In this document: piece after piece, positions 1 through 10,440 of the stretch
Layout: the number at the start of each line of letters is the position of its first letter
Numbering within the stretch: position 1 is the stretch's first letter
Source: Dendrobium chrysotoxum
Lineage: Eukaryota; Streptophyta; Magnoliopsida; Asparagales; Orchidaceae
Length of the DNA stretch: 64,000 nucleotides
Assembly (NCBI GenBank): GCA_019925795.1
Contig: CM034305.1
Coordinates: 96,260,433 to 96,324,432 of the forward strand
Direction: 5' to 3'
Notes under the pieces: model-generated
Seen by the model: only the letters and a program-made list of their open reading frames with translations
Told to the model about the DNA's origin: nothing
Database searches by the model: none
Made by a program: the position numbers and the translations under genes

Positions 1-144
1 AATTGAAGGAGCATCGTATATGCTCTGTATTATGTCCCGTATTTTATGCGCAGGCTCTTTTGACGGATGAAACCTGAAAGCAATATGTTAGTTGTCAAAA
101 AAACTAATTCAATTATATTTACATGACTAAAATAAAATTAGTAC

Positions 145-561
145 TTATGTGTCACCGTTAGGTTCAATCAACATGAGACCCTCTATCGCCTGCTCTGCTG
201 CAGCTGGGTAGGAAGGTCCGCTTGTAGCGGGCTGAGGTGGTGCTGTAGCTGGCTGATATGGTGGTGGGACATATGGCGGATATGGATATGGAGGATGGGC
301 ACCATGATAAGGTGGGGGTGGGTAATAGGGGTAGAAAGGAGTAGTCTGTGTAAGGTCCGGTGAAGGTAAGTCTGGGTCGGGTGAGTAGAACTGTGGGCTA
401 CTGGCTGCAGGAGTAGGTATAGGCGGGCTAGGCTGACTCTGAATGGCAGGCTGAGATGAAGAGGTGCCCTCAGTACGTACAGACTTGCTAACAGTAACCT
501 TCTTGCGCCTACCAAATATATTCTTTATCAATCCTTTCTGACGGTCATCACCTGAAGCCAT
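145..561 (-). pseudogene. First exon of second CACTA gene (TNPA/Ptta-like), left copy
   Basis: The start chosen is the MASGDDRQK methionine at 561. An acceptor-like CAG precedes the same ATG in the right copy. The product is about 139 residues: a short basic start (GLIKNIFGRRKK), then a long Pro/Ser/Tyr-rich low-complexity region (PYYPPPPYHGAHPPYPYPPY). An intron donor follows GDT at about 143. The rest of the gene lies left of the window or was lost. This exon has no internal stop. The plus-strand ORF in the same place is a shadow. Confidence 0.7.
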
Positions 562-732
562 CTGCACAAATATTTAAAAAATATTAGCAACAGAAATTAT
601 GACAAAAAAGGAATATAAAATAGCTCAGGAATTAAATAAATGCAAGTACAAAAAATATTTAAATCTAAAATAATGCAACAAATAAGTAAATATAAGGACA
701 AAAATTTTATTTTTAATCAAAATCCATTTACC

Positions 733-975
733 TTATGTTGATTCACTTTCATATGATGAAACTTCTGTATCTCTGTCAGACTCATCATGAATGTCCTCTA
801 TGTTTAAATCAACTTCCTCTAATTGCAACTCACTCTCAGTAGTTGTAATTTGATCGTCCACATCGTTAGCAACATCTTGTATGTTTGACATAAACTCTTC
901 TTGATGTGCTGATGGTATTGAAGTAGTCTTTTCAATAACTCCCCTGGGTTTGGTCTTCATAACTACGAGCCAATC
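733..975 (-). pseudogene. C-terminal tail of TNP2-like transposase (left copy)
   Basis: The frame continues directly from the DUF4216-like block after an in-frame TAA (978-976), reading DWLVVMKTKPRGV and then an acidic tail ending near SYESEST. The same TAA occurs at the equivalent place in the right copy (about 3739), so that lesion is older than the inverted duplication, or the tail is a separate exon. The tail is rich in Glu/Asp, as is usual for this end of the protein. Confidence 0.7.
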
Positions 976-2740
976 TTATTTGCCTCGTACTCTACTCAGG
1001 TAGTTAGAAAAATAGACTTGGCTTGCCTGACTAGCAATGATGAATGGGCCAAACTTTGAATATTTCCTACCCCGTTTAACTTCTGTTATACCGTATAATG
1101 GATGTATTCTTGTACCTCTATTCTTTACTGGATCAAACCACTCACAATTGAATAGATACACATTCCAAACACCAGAATATTCCAACTATAATATTTCTTT
1201 TAATACCCCGTAATACTCAGACTCATCACCTGTATGGGTATTCTCTCTAACACATACACCAGAATTATCTGTTTTTCTATCTTCAGACAAATATTTGGTT
1301 TGGAATTTATAACCATTAACAAAAAAATTTTGATAACACTTTATCGCTCTATGTGATCCCCAAGCTAGATTAAATAGTTCATGATATTGCAAATTACTAC
1401 CTTCAGCGTGGACCTAGTTAGTAGATAAAGTATGCCATTAGCAGGCTTAATAACTAAATAAAGATATATTAATTGAAATGAATAGTCGAAATATGTACCG
1501 TATTTTTAAACCAAATAGGAAAATTTGTTTCCACTATCTTTTGGACTTCTACTTGTTCTGTTGTATTCAATCCATCAATGAAACTCCTATAAACATTAAG
1601 GTTTAGATTGAATGAAAGTATAAGTAACAAATTTATGAGCAAGCTTATTCATACTTACTCGAGATATGACTCAACTTTATCACAGTTAAGCAAGACATAT
1701 AAAGTGGCAACTCGCATCTCTTTATCTGTCAGATAGCGCGTGGTACTAGCACCTAAGGGTTCACCACTGCCGTTGAATACAGATAAATTTGAGGATTGAC
1801 CGACTTTTTCAGGTGCAGTGCTCTGACTATATTGTGACGTTGTTTCAAAGTAATACGAGCAAAACTGGGTTGTCTCGTACATTAAATATGCTTCGCATAT
1901 TGAGCCTTCAGGATGCGCTTTGTTCTTAGCAGTCTTCTTAAGTTTATTTAAGTATCTCTCAAAAGGATACATCCACCGATACTGAACTGGTCCACCGACT
2001 CTAGCTTCATATGACAAATGTACGGGCAGATGCTCCATAGAGTCAAAGAAAGCTGAAGGAAACATCTTCTCAAGTTTACACAGAATAAAAGGGATATGCT
2101 GCTCCATAAGAATCAGGTGCTCTGAATTTAATTTTGAAGAGCATAAATTTTTGAAGAAGATACTAAGCTCGATCAAGGGCTTCAAAATTTGATCCGGCAG
2201 ATAACTAAAGGCAGTTGGCAATAGACATTGCATGAAGATATGACAGTCATGACTCTCTTCATACCAAATAATCTCCCAGTTCTAATGTCAACACATCTGC
2301 TTAGATTTGAAGAATATCCATCAGGTACCCGTAAACTCTTCACCCATTCACAAACAGCACGCCTCTGCTCTAAAGTCAAAGTGAATGGAGTTTTTGGTTT
2401 AAAATATTTTCCACTTCCACCATCCCTAAATTCTAATGCTTTTCTCCTACAAATCTCCTTTAAGTCAATCCTTGCTTTTATGTTGTCTTTGAATTTATCT
2501 TTGATATCCATGACTATATTGAATATATTATCAAAGATATTTTTCTCTATATGCATCACGTCTAAGTTATGTCTGATCAAGTTTGTTCTCCAATATGATA
2601 ATGACCAAAAAATACTTTTGTTAGTCCAATTGTGGTTAACACCATATCCTTGCAATTTGTAATCAGCTAATGTTAGGGATTCCACTATTGTGGGGCTGGA
2701 TCTGACTCTTTCAAATATTTCTTCACTAGTTAATCTAGGA
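976..2740 (-). pseudogene. TNP2-like CACTA transposase, broken (left copy)
   Basis: Plant CACTA transposases of the TNP2 type bind and cut the element ends. Reading leftwards, the frame opens at the inverted-repeat junction with PPRLTSEEIFERV, passes through HNLDVMHIEKNIFDNIF (2580-2530) and the linker LEQRRAVCEWVKSLRVPDGY. It then shifts near 2240, where an extra AG dinucleotide follows a GMK codon run. The next frame (2233-1655) carries the DUF4218-like block, including FPSAFFDSMEHLPVHLSYEA and VGGPVQYRWMYPFERYL. After an intron-like stretch, 1392-976 encodes a DUF4216-like block ending VYLFNCEWFDPVKNRGT...YFSNYLSRVRGK. A nonsense codon at about 1186 is TAG here but CAG in the right copy. 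The N-terminal part of the transposase is missing, replaced by the inverted copy. Confidence 0.88.
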
Positions 2741-3975
2741 GGATGTATCCTTTTGAGAGATACTTAAATAAACTTAAGAAGACGGCTAAGAACAAAGCGC
2801 ATCCTGAAGGCTCAATATGCGAAGCATATTTAATGTACGAGACAACCCAGTTTTGCTCGTATTACTTTGAAACAACGTCACAATAAAGTCAGAGTACTGC
2901 ACCTCAAAAAGTCAGTCAATTCTCAAATTTATTTGTATTCAACGGCAGTGGTGAACCCTAAGGCGCTAGTACCACGCGCTATTTGACTGATAAAGAAATG
3001 CGAGTTGCCACTTAATATGTCTTGCTTAACTGTGATGAAGTTGAGTCATATCTCGAGTAAGTATGAATAAGTTTGCTCATAAATTTGTTACTCATACTTT
3101 CATTAAATCTAAACCTTAATGTTTACAGGAGTTTCATTGATGGATTGAATACAACAGAACAAGTAGAAGTCCAAAAGATAGTGAAAATAAAATTTTCTAT
3201 TTGGTTTAAAAATACGGTACATATTTCGACTATTCATTTCAATTAATATATCTTAATTTAGTTATTAAACATGCTAATGACATACTTTATCTACTAACTA
3301 GGTCCACGCTGAAGGTAGTAATTTGTAATATCATGGACTACTTGATCTAGCTTGGGGACCAAATAGAGCGGTAAAGTGTTATCAAAATTTTTTTGTTAAT
3401 GGTTATAAATTTCAAACCAAATATTGGTCTAAAATAAAAAAATAGATAATTCTGGTGTATGTGTTAGAGGGAATACCCATAGAGGTGATGAGTCTGAGTA
3501 TTATGGGGTATTAGAAGAAATATTACAGTTGGAATATCCTGGTGTTAGGAATAATGTGTATTTATTCAATTGTGAGTGGTTTGATCCAGTAAAGAATAGA
3601 GGTACAATAATACATCCATTGTACGGTATAACAGAAGTTAAACAGGATAGGAAATATTCAAAGTTTAACTCATTCATCATTGCTAGTCAAGCAAGCAAAG
3701 TCTATTTTGCTAACTACCCGAGTAGAGTACGAGGCAAATAAGATTGACTCGTAGTTATGAAGACTAAACCCAGGGGAGTTATTGAAAAGACTACTTCAAT
3801 ACCACCAGCACATCAAGAAGAGTTTATGTTAAACATACTTTTTGCTAACGATGTGGATGATCAAATTACAACTACTGAGAGTGAGTTGCAGTTAGAGGAA
3901 GTGGATTTAAACATAGAGGACATTTATGACGAGTCTGACAGAGATACAGAAGTTTCATCATATGAAAATGAATAA
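2741..3975 (+). pseudogene. TNP2-like transposase C-terminal half, broken (right copy)
   Basis: Second copy of the transposase end, now on the plus strand. It starts inside the DUF4218-like block (YPFERYLNKLKK-like, 2741 onward). The copy has nonsense codons absent from the left copy: a TAA in the Q-S-Q-S-T segment near 2884, a TAA after the NGSGEP motif near 2960 and a TAA in the VAT-YVLLN segment near 3015. The DUF4216-like part runs from about 3330 to 3741 (EYPGVRNNVYLFNCEWFDPVKN) and the acidic tail from 3757 to 3975. Independent lesions in the two arms show that both have drifted since duplication. Confidence 0.85.
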
Positions 3976-4712
3976 ATATAAGGTAAATGAACTTTGACTA
4001 AAATGAAATTTTTGTACTTATATTTACTTATTTGTTGCTTTATTTTAGATTTAAATATTTTTTGTACTTGCATTTATTTAATTCCTGAGCTATTTTATAT
4101 TCATTTTTTGTCATAATTTCTGTTGCTAATATTTTTTAAATATTTGTACAGATGGCTTCAGGTGATGACCGTCAGAGAGGATTGATAAAGAATATATTTG
4201 GTAGGCGCAAGTAGGTTGCTGTTAGCATGTCTGTACGTACTGAGCGTACCTCTTCATCTCAGCCTGCTACTCAGAGTCAGCCTAGCCCGCCTATACCTAC
4301 TCCTGCAGCTAGTAGCCCACAGTTCTACTCACCAGACCCACACTTACCTTCACCGGACCTTACACAGACTACCCTTTTCTACCCCTATTACCCACCCCCA
4401 CCTTATCATGGTGCTCATCCTCCATATCCATATCCGCCATATATCCCACCACCACATCAGCCCGCTACAGCACCACCTCAGCCCGCTACAAGCGGACCTT
4501 CCTACCCAGCTGCAGCAGAGCAGGCGACAAAGGGTCGCATGTTGATTGAACCTGACGGTGACACGTAAGTACTAATTTTATTTCAGTCATGTAAATAGAA
4601 TTGAATTAGTTTTTTTGACAACTAACATATTGCTTTCAGGTTTCATCCGTCCAAAGAGCCTGCGCATAAAATACAGGACATAATACGGAGCAGATACAAT
4701 GCTCCTTATATT
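2741..4712 (+). repeat. Right arm of large inverted repeat (CACTA)
   Basis: Mirror copy of 1-1974. Coordinates pair approximately as p with 4715-p, with small indels. The unpaired spacer 1975-2740 holds single-copy TNP2 coding sequence read on the minus strand. To the right of this arm the element continues uninterrupted to its terminus at 6538, so this arm is attached to a genuine CACTA end. Confidence 0.93.
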
Positions 4713-5806
4713 TCTTAGAAGAAAGTCTCAAAAGAAGTACGGGACATGTGATTTAGAGAGTTTGAGGTATGTTATTATATAATTTTTTATTATATCTAAT
4801 TTATATAAACTAAAAAAATTATTTATTCTTTATTGTTTGTGTTTAAATGCAGAAAGATTTTTGTTGGCTGCCATAACATAATGATAAAATCAGAAAGAAC
4901 TTTGAGAAGCGTGGCTCGACTCGTATGCGAGACATGTTTACTGACATTAAAAAGTCAGGCCAGCGACCACTTTGAATTGGTGAGGGTGTATGGGCAGAGT
5001 TGAGCAGTGCTTGGGGTAGCCCAGATTATACCAGAAGGAGAGATAAAAATAAACAGAACAGAGCTTCTGATGTTGGGGGCTTGGGTAGTTCCCTTCATAC
5101 AGGAGGTTTTGTTCCTCATACTGAGCACAGAAGACGTTTGGTAAAAAATTTTAAAATATTTTAATAATTTACTTTAATTAGAATACTAATATATGTCTAT
5201 TACAGAAACAGGTGCTGGGTAGAGAACCGACTCCTGTTGAATTGCATAGTCATACCCACAAGCGGCAGGAGGACCAGCAATGGGTTGACGAGCAATGGGT
5301 TGACGAGTGTGCTAGGAAAGCCTATGTAAGTATATAACTTTAATTTTGGTAATATTATGTATAAATTGCATAAATTTTTATTAACTTTCATAGGAGGAGT
5401 ATACACGGCTTCGAGAGAGTCAGGCTGCAGCAGGTGAATGTTCTTCTGCTGGATCAACAGACTATTCTGACTGTCGCACTTGGTCGCAAGCGGTAGGAGG
5501 AATGCAGCATGGCAGAGTATACGAGTTAGGCTCGCAGGCCTATGCATATGAATGGGAAGACATCTAGTGGCTGCAGTTTTTCATCTAGTACCCAGGAGTC
5601 TTTATATACCCAACAGATAGCTTCCCTTACAGCCGAGCTAGAACAGGTACGGAAAGCCCAAACTGATTGGCAGATGCAAATGCAACAGCAGCAGATGCAG
5701 ATACAGCAGCAGCAAGCTCAAATGTTAGAAGAAATGAAAAAGATGAGGGAGCAGATGAGTAGTGGTAGGAGTACAGCATCACCTGAGGATGAAACTGAAT
5801 CAGAGT
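4152..5806 (+). pseudogene. Second CACTA gene, Ptta/En-Spm transposase family, multi-exon and broken
   Basis: Exon 1 (4152-4566) starts MASGDDRQRG and is Pro/Tyr-rich; a TAG at about 4211 interrupts it. Further exon-like blocks follow: 4640-4766 (FHPSKEPAHKIQDIIRSRY), 4852-5142 (KNFEKRGSTRMRDMFTDIKKSG...LSSAWGS), 5206-5325 (LGREPTPVELHSHTHKRQ...WVDECARKAY) and 5393-5806. The last ends in a Gln/Met-rich coiled coil (QMQMQQQQMQIQQQQ) and an acidic tail. The order of a trivalent-looking central domain, a THTHK motif and a terminal coiled coil fits Pfam Ptta/En_Spm. Introns are inferred from GT/AG-like borders. At least three in-frame stops are visible, including one before the last coiled-coil segment (about 5566). 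The protein is thought to bind subterminal repeats. Confidence 0.8.
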
Positions 5807-6054
5807 AGACGTTATTTATCTATTTTACTGATGTGGACATCTATATTTATGTGTTTTTGGACATATTTATCTATTTGCTGTTTGAACATGTTTAGATATT
5901 TGTTGATGACACTCTTCTTATATATATTTATTGTGTACATGTTTAATTATTTGTTATCTAGATGATGCTCTTCTGGTTTATGTGTAACTGTTGATGTTGT
6001 AGATCAGAATTGGATTTATAAAGTGTGTTGCATTTTTTGTATGCAGGTATAAAT

Positions 6055-6538
6055 GTGGAAATCACTTTTGAAAGTGAGGAAGTTTTTTTTTTCTGCTACA
6101 GGTTTCCGGCGTATTATTCGCCGGTATATGTGCCGGAAATACGATATGACGAAATTTCTGGCGGAATATGCCACAGAACTTCTGACGGATAGTTCGACGG
6201 TGATATCCGACGGTACAAATCGGCATCACTTTTTTTGCGGCGGAATATCCGCCTGTAATTCCGGCGGACATTTTCCGCCGGTAATTCTGGCGGCTTATTC
6301 GCCGGAACACGGCGATAGAAAAGGCGTCGGGTTGTCAAACCTATCCGCTGCTTGTCTGCCGAAACGACCGCCGGAAATATTTCCGGCACAAAAAATACGA
6401 TAGAAATATTTTTCCGACACGCATTTTACCGTCGGAGAAGTTTCCGTCAGAAATCCGCCAGAAACCTTTTTTTTCCGGCACATTTTCCACTTTACCGGCG
6501 GATTTTGTCCGCCGGTAATGGCTGTTTTTCCTGTAGTG
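6055..6538. repeat. CACTA subterminal repeats and right terminal inverted repeat
   Basis: This GC-rich stretch packs many copies, in both orientations, of a short word around TTCCGGCGGA / TCCGCCGGAA, for example 6106-6125, 6235-6310, 6367-6385 and 6490-6518. CACTA subterminal regions are arrays of short transposase-binding words like this. The outer end is GCTGTTTTTCCTGTAGTG (6521-6538), which reads CACTACAGG inward from the other strand. Several ORFs span the array on both strands, but they are by-products of the repeats. Confidence 0.88.
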
Positions 6539-6864
6539 GTTCAGGTCCTATCAACTCCAGCCTTTAGAATGTAAAGGATCAAACTCCAGCCTTTCGAATG
6601 TAGAGGATCAAACCTACAATATGGGGCTTACGACAATGCCCTACAGATAAGGCGGGTTGCTTAAGAGCAAGCATATATGTTGAATTTGAGTTTTAAATTT
6701 AAGGAGTTTGAATCTCAAAGTAAATGCAAGACTTTTAAAATATATGCACACATCTCAAAACAAGAGCAAACTAATTCATTATTGTTATTAGTTTGCACAG
6801 TAACCCCAAACTTTAAGTTTAGGTTCTTAGCATGTTTGCAGAGCATATGCAAACGAATTTAATT
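6539..6864. other. Flank of CACTA element, no gene seen
   Basis: Contains a short imperfect direct repeat (ATCAACTCCAGCCTTT at about 6550 and a related AAACTCCAGCCTTT at about 6582). Beyond that it holds nothing recognisable. Confidence 0.5.
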
Positions 6865-7200
6865 TTGAATGCACTTGCATGATTTTTGATACACTTATAT
6901 AATGTACTTGCCTATTTTTTATGCACTTACATGATGCACTTGAATAGTTTTCGATGCAAATAAATCATTCACTTGCATGTATTTTTGTATATTTGCATGA
7001 TCCATTTGCACACATTTTAGTGTATTTGCACTATGTATTTACACTCATTTCAGTGCATTTAAAAGATGTATTTGCATGCATTTCGTTATATTTTCATGCT
7101 TTTTAATGTATTTATATAGCGTACTTATGTATTTCAATATTTTGTTATTGTTCAATATACTTGCATGACTTTTGATGCACTTGCATAATTTTTAAAATAA
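6865..7200. repeat. Degenerate AT-rich tandem repeat
   Basis: Variants of a word like TGCACTTGCATGATTTTTGA recur about every 25-35 bp (for example 6869, 6896, 6927, 6969, 7156 and 7172). The array is strongly diverged and has no open frame of interest. A short TA run follows at 7210-7226. Confidence 0.6.
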
Positions 7201-7299
7201 AACAATTAAGATATATATATATATACACTAACAAAATAATTAATTTTGATGTCTCTAAGTGCATACTTATAATTAGTTGGTTTAACATCTTGTAGGACC

Positions 7300-8560
7300 T
7301 TTGCTTGGTTAAGTTTAATAGACCTCAATTATTAAAGGATAAACATGCCCTTTTTTTAGGTACATTATCCTTGTTAATCGTATTAGATTCCTAGATATTA
7401 TAGGTTTTCAATCATACTTCTAATACTTAATTGTTGTTATGCACGTGTACTAGATATGTTTGTTGTTCATAATGAAATTAACATGTGATAGTGCTAACTT
7501 TGCAATTATTTATTGTACGTAGACTTTTATCCATTGAATTTGATTTATAACGTAAAGAAACTAGTTCATACATATTTGTTAAATTTAATGCAACAAATGA
7601 TATTCCTGTGAATCATATTAGTTGTAGAATTTATAATTATCATATTGATTGTATAACACATGTTGAAAACTTGCTTATAAGAAATATGAAAATTGTATAC
7701 ATATGTGCAATGGTGTGCAAGTCCGTAGAACCCTATCGGCTAATTGAGCTGATAAGCCCACAAAGTGATAAATAACTCTATAGAAAATCATTCGATTTTC
7801 TTTAATTGGTGTTTACATTTCTAATGTAAGGTGCTAAATAAATCAATTATATATATGAGTTACATGAGCTAACATGATGAATGACTGATAAGTCAAATTA
7901 AGGTACGATGATATATAGCATGATTGTATGTGTATACATTTAAATAATATTGCATTAGTGATATTTTGATATATACATTCGTAATATCACCATACTAGAA
8001 TCTATCATAGGAGCTATGACATGTTATATTGATATATTAATTATATGTTGTTATTCAGTCACTTTAACCTTTTTTAGTTGTTTATGTTGCATGTCCCATC
8101 TTCTTGTCATTTATGATTTATTAGATAGCAATTGCTTGCTAGATTTGATTTCCCAAACTCACTCATTATTAACTTTTCCTATTGTAAGTCCTGCCAGAGT
8201 ATTAGGTGAACCATCACTACAAAAGCAAAATTATCAATAATAGGATATATTTGTTATTTCATGTTATATAATAGGTTATATTTTCTTTGAGGGTTGGGTA
8301 ATTTTGTTTTAGTAGTTATTTCCTTCAATATTATTTTCATATGTTGTTGTTCTCATATTATTGTACTATAGTTTTAATTTATGATAATGAAATAAAACTT
8401 TATTTTACTTGTTGTTGTCTACTCTAATATATTATGTTATATTACTTGTGTATGGAATTTTATCTTCTAAAAGCATTACTGATTTTACTTATCCTTTATC
8501 ACGTTCGTGTTGCCAAGGTGTACCGCCTTCCGGACCCAAGATATGACACCACATACTAAA
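7300..8560 (+). repeat. Dispersed LTR-like non-coding repeat, copy 1
   Basis: Aligns in the same order with 11470-12745. Shared landmarks are a GGATAAAC...CCCTT block (7339; 11500), TTGTTCATAATGAAA (7461; 11626), a CTCTATAG-AAATCA block (7771; 11932), GAATGACTGATAAG (7879; 12062) and TTTATCACG...GTGTTG...GTG-ACCGCCTTC (8497; 12688). By eye the copies are only about 70-80% alike. Length, lack of coding potential and a conserved GC-containing end fit an old long LTR, but I cannot identify the family. Confidence 0.55.
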
Positions 8561-10440
8561 TCATCAAAAATACCAAATAGATAAAGAAGAAATTCACTTA
8601 TTTTTAGGGGGATGAAATTACAAAATATTAATAAAATTCTAATAAACTGCTAACAAAAATAATGACATATTAAACTGGAATAAAATTAATGAAATGATCA
8701 TCAGTACCAAAAGATAAATACTCAAATATGCACTAATAAATTTTAAAAAAAATTAATATATGCCCACATCACATCTAACCCAAAAATATATGGAGAGTAA
8801 GAGATTTTCAGGTAAAAGCAATTAATGCACTGGAATATTTGAATATTCAAAAAATTCAAATTAATTAGGATGGACATTAAACATAGTTAGTGATAGATTT
8901 CTTTTATGATTAATGAAATATTTTTTTTCCTGCATGTTAGAACATAAAGCTTTGTTTGCTCTTTAGGGGTTTTTAAGAACCCTAATTGAATGGCCAGTGA
9001 AACTTTACAGGTACAATTCTAATATATCAATCTTTCATTCAAAAAACAATATTGCTTCTTGATGCCAGAGCAAATCTTAGATCAACAAGCACTAGGACAA
9101 ATCACAACATTACTCAATAATGCTAGATTGCTGAATCATGGAGCATCAGAAGAGGGCTTTAGTGAATGGTTTGACCTTATACCAACTCATTGTTCCAAGG
9201 AGACCACCCCGTGGAGAGGAGATGACCCGCACCAACTCTTAGTCCAAGAGGGCCAAGAAGTCGACTTGCTTTTACCTACACTCGTCTCCATTCAGCTTAG
9301 GATATAAAAATGATGGAGTTGCTCCAACAAACGTTGGTCTCCATACAGAGACTAAGGCAACAGAATAACTTCAACATACACCATCCTCTGCTACAACTCA
9401 AGATAAGGATGGTGACGTAGCTCCTGTCTGCACTATCTCATTCCTTCACTCTAATGATGTGATGGCACTGGTGTGAACTCAATCTATGCCAAACCTTCCT
9501 GAAGCTCACGAACAAGCAAGTTAATGGTGTAGTTCCAACCTACACCAACCAGCATTCCATATAAGATAAGGAAGAAAGCTCCAGCCAACACCCTGATATT
9601 ATCCCAACTCTAAAGGATCTATACTCTATCGAACTCCAAAGGGCATATGCAGCATATGCAACAATAAAGGGCCCTCAAAGCTTATCAAAAGAATCAGCAA
9701 AGCCCATCGAACTCAAAGGGGCATATAGAGCAAACCATTCTCCATCTCTCTGAAGCTAAAGCAATAAAATGGTTCTAGCTTCAAAGCAGGGGTGAAACAT
9801 AGTAAAACAAAATGAAGATGAATGTGAAAGATGGAAGGTAGCCATGGTGAGCATTAAGTCATCATAATCAAGGATACATCAAATCTTTTATGAATATTTA
9901 TGTACCATCAATGGTGAAAGAGGGCATCATCCATGACTTCAAAATTAGAAGATGGATTTAGATACATGAAAGAAAAATAATAAACTTTTTATACATTATT
10001 TCCCACCAAAGAAATCATATAATTAAGTCATGGAAGTCACCAAGCTCTATGTGGTTGTCCACAACCAAGTGGGAAAGGAGATCCAATTTTGGTGAAACAC
10101 AAAAACGCTTTATTTTCATTCATTTTCATCATGCTTTATACCTACATAGAAAGCTCACTACTATTTTACAACATTTAGTTTCAAATTTCAAAAGAAGGGA
10201 GGGAGTTTGGTTGTTAGCAAGTGAAAGGGAGCTTGCATGGAGGCACTTTTTCATTTGAATTTCTATTTTGAGGGAGGAGGAAATGGCCACTTCATATTAC
10301 TAGAAATCACCTTTGAAATGTTGATATGGAGGCATCTCCCGTCTTGCAATGACAGCTCTTAGCTTTACATGAAAAAGCTAATTACATGCATATATGGTGA
10401 TGATCATCTACTCTCACGTTCAACTTTCTTATGACGAACT
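8561..10440. other. Stretch between repeat copies, no recognised gene
   Basis: An 82-codon open frame at 9059-9307 (plus) has no motif I recognise. The following 500 bp contain recurring short phrases resembling CCAACAAACGTTGGTCTCC and TAGTTCCAACCTACACCAACC, suggesting decayed repetitive coding sequence. I can support no function. Confidence 0.4.

Larger units (their letters stand above)
1..1974 (-). repeat. Left arm of large inverted repeat (CACTA)
   Basis: Read on the minus strand, this arm matches 2741-4712 on the plus strand through the end of TNP2, the intergenic spacer and the first exon of the second gene. The arms begin at a shared word, GGATGTATCC (complement at 1965-1974; 2741-2750). 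By eye the arms differ at roughly 5-7% of positions over the DUF4216 part, plus small indels. The arm reaches base 1 and may continue to the left. Confidence 0.93.
1..6538. mobile_element. Rearranged CACTA (En/Spm) DNA transposon, left end outside window
   Basis: The block encodes pieces of both standard CACTA genes: the TNP2-type transposase (conserved HNLDVMHIEKN block, DUF4218-like and DUF4216-like parts) and a second gene of the Ptta/En-Spm family. It ends at 6538 in ...CCTGTAGTG, the complement of a CACTACAGG terminal inverted repeat. About 480 bp of GC-rich subterminal repeats precede that end. The element is not collinear: sequence from 1 to 1974 is repeated in reverse orientation from 2741 to about 4712. 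All reading frames are broken, so it is non-autonomous. The left terminus and the matching 3-bp target duplication (GTT would follow the right end at 6539-6541) lie outside the window. Confidence 0.9.

Noticed and set aside
1..4712. Assembly artefact (unsplit hairpin read) as the cause of the CACTA palindrome
   Set aside because: Artefactual fold-backs give identical arms. These arms differ at several percent of sites, with indels and private stop codons. Not fully excluded without reads, but unlikely.
6053..6567. ORFs of 60-116 codons at the CACTA terminus
   Set aside because: They lie entirely in the subterminal repeat array and overlap each other on opposite strands.
6865..7200. CRISPR-like array
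   Set aside because: Repeats are degenerate with no regular spacers, and the context is a plant nuclear genome.
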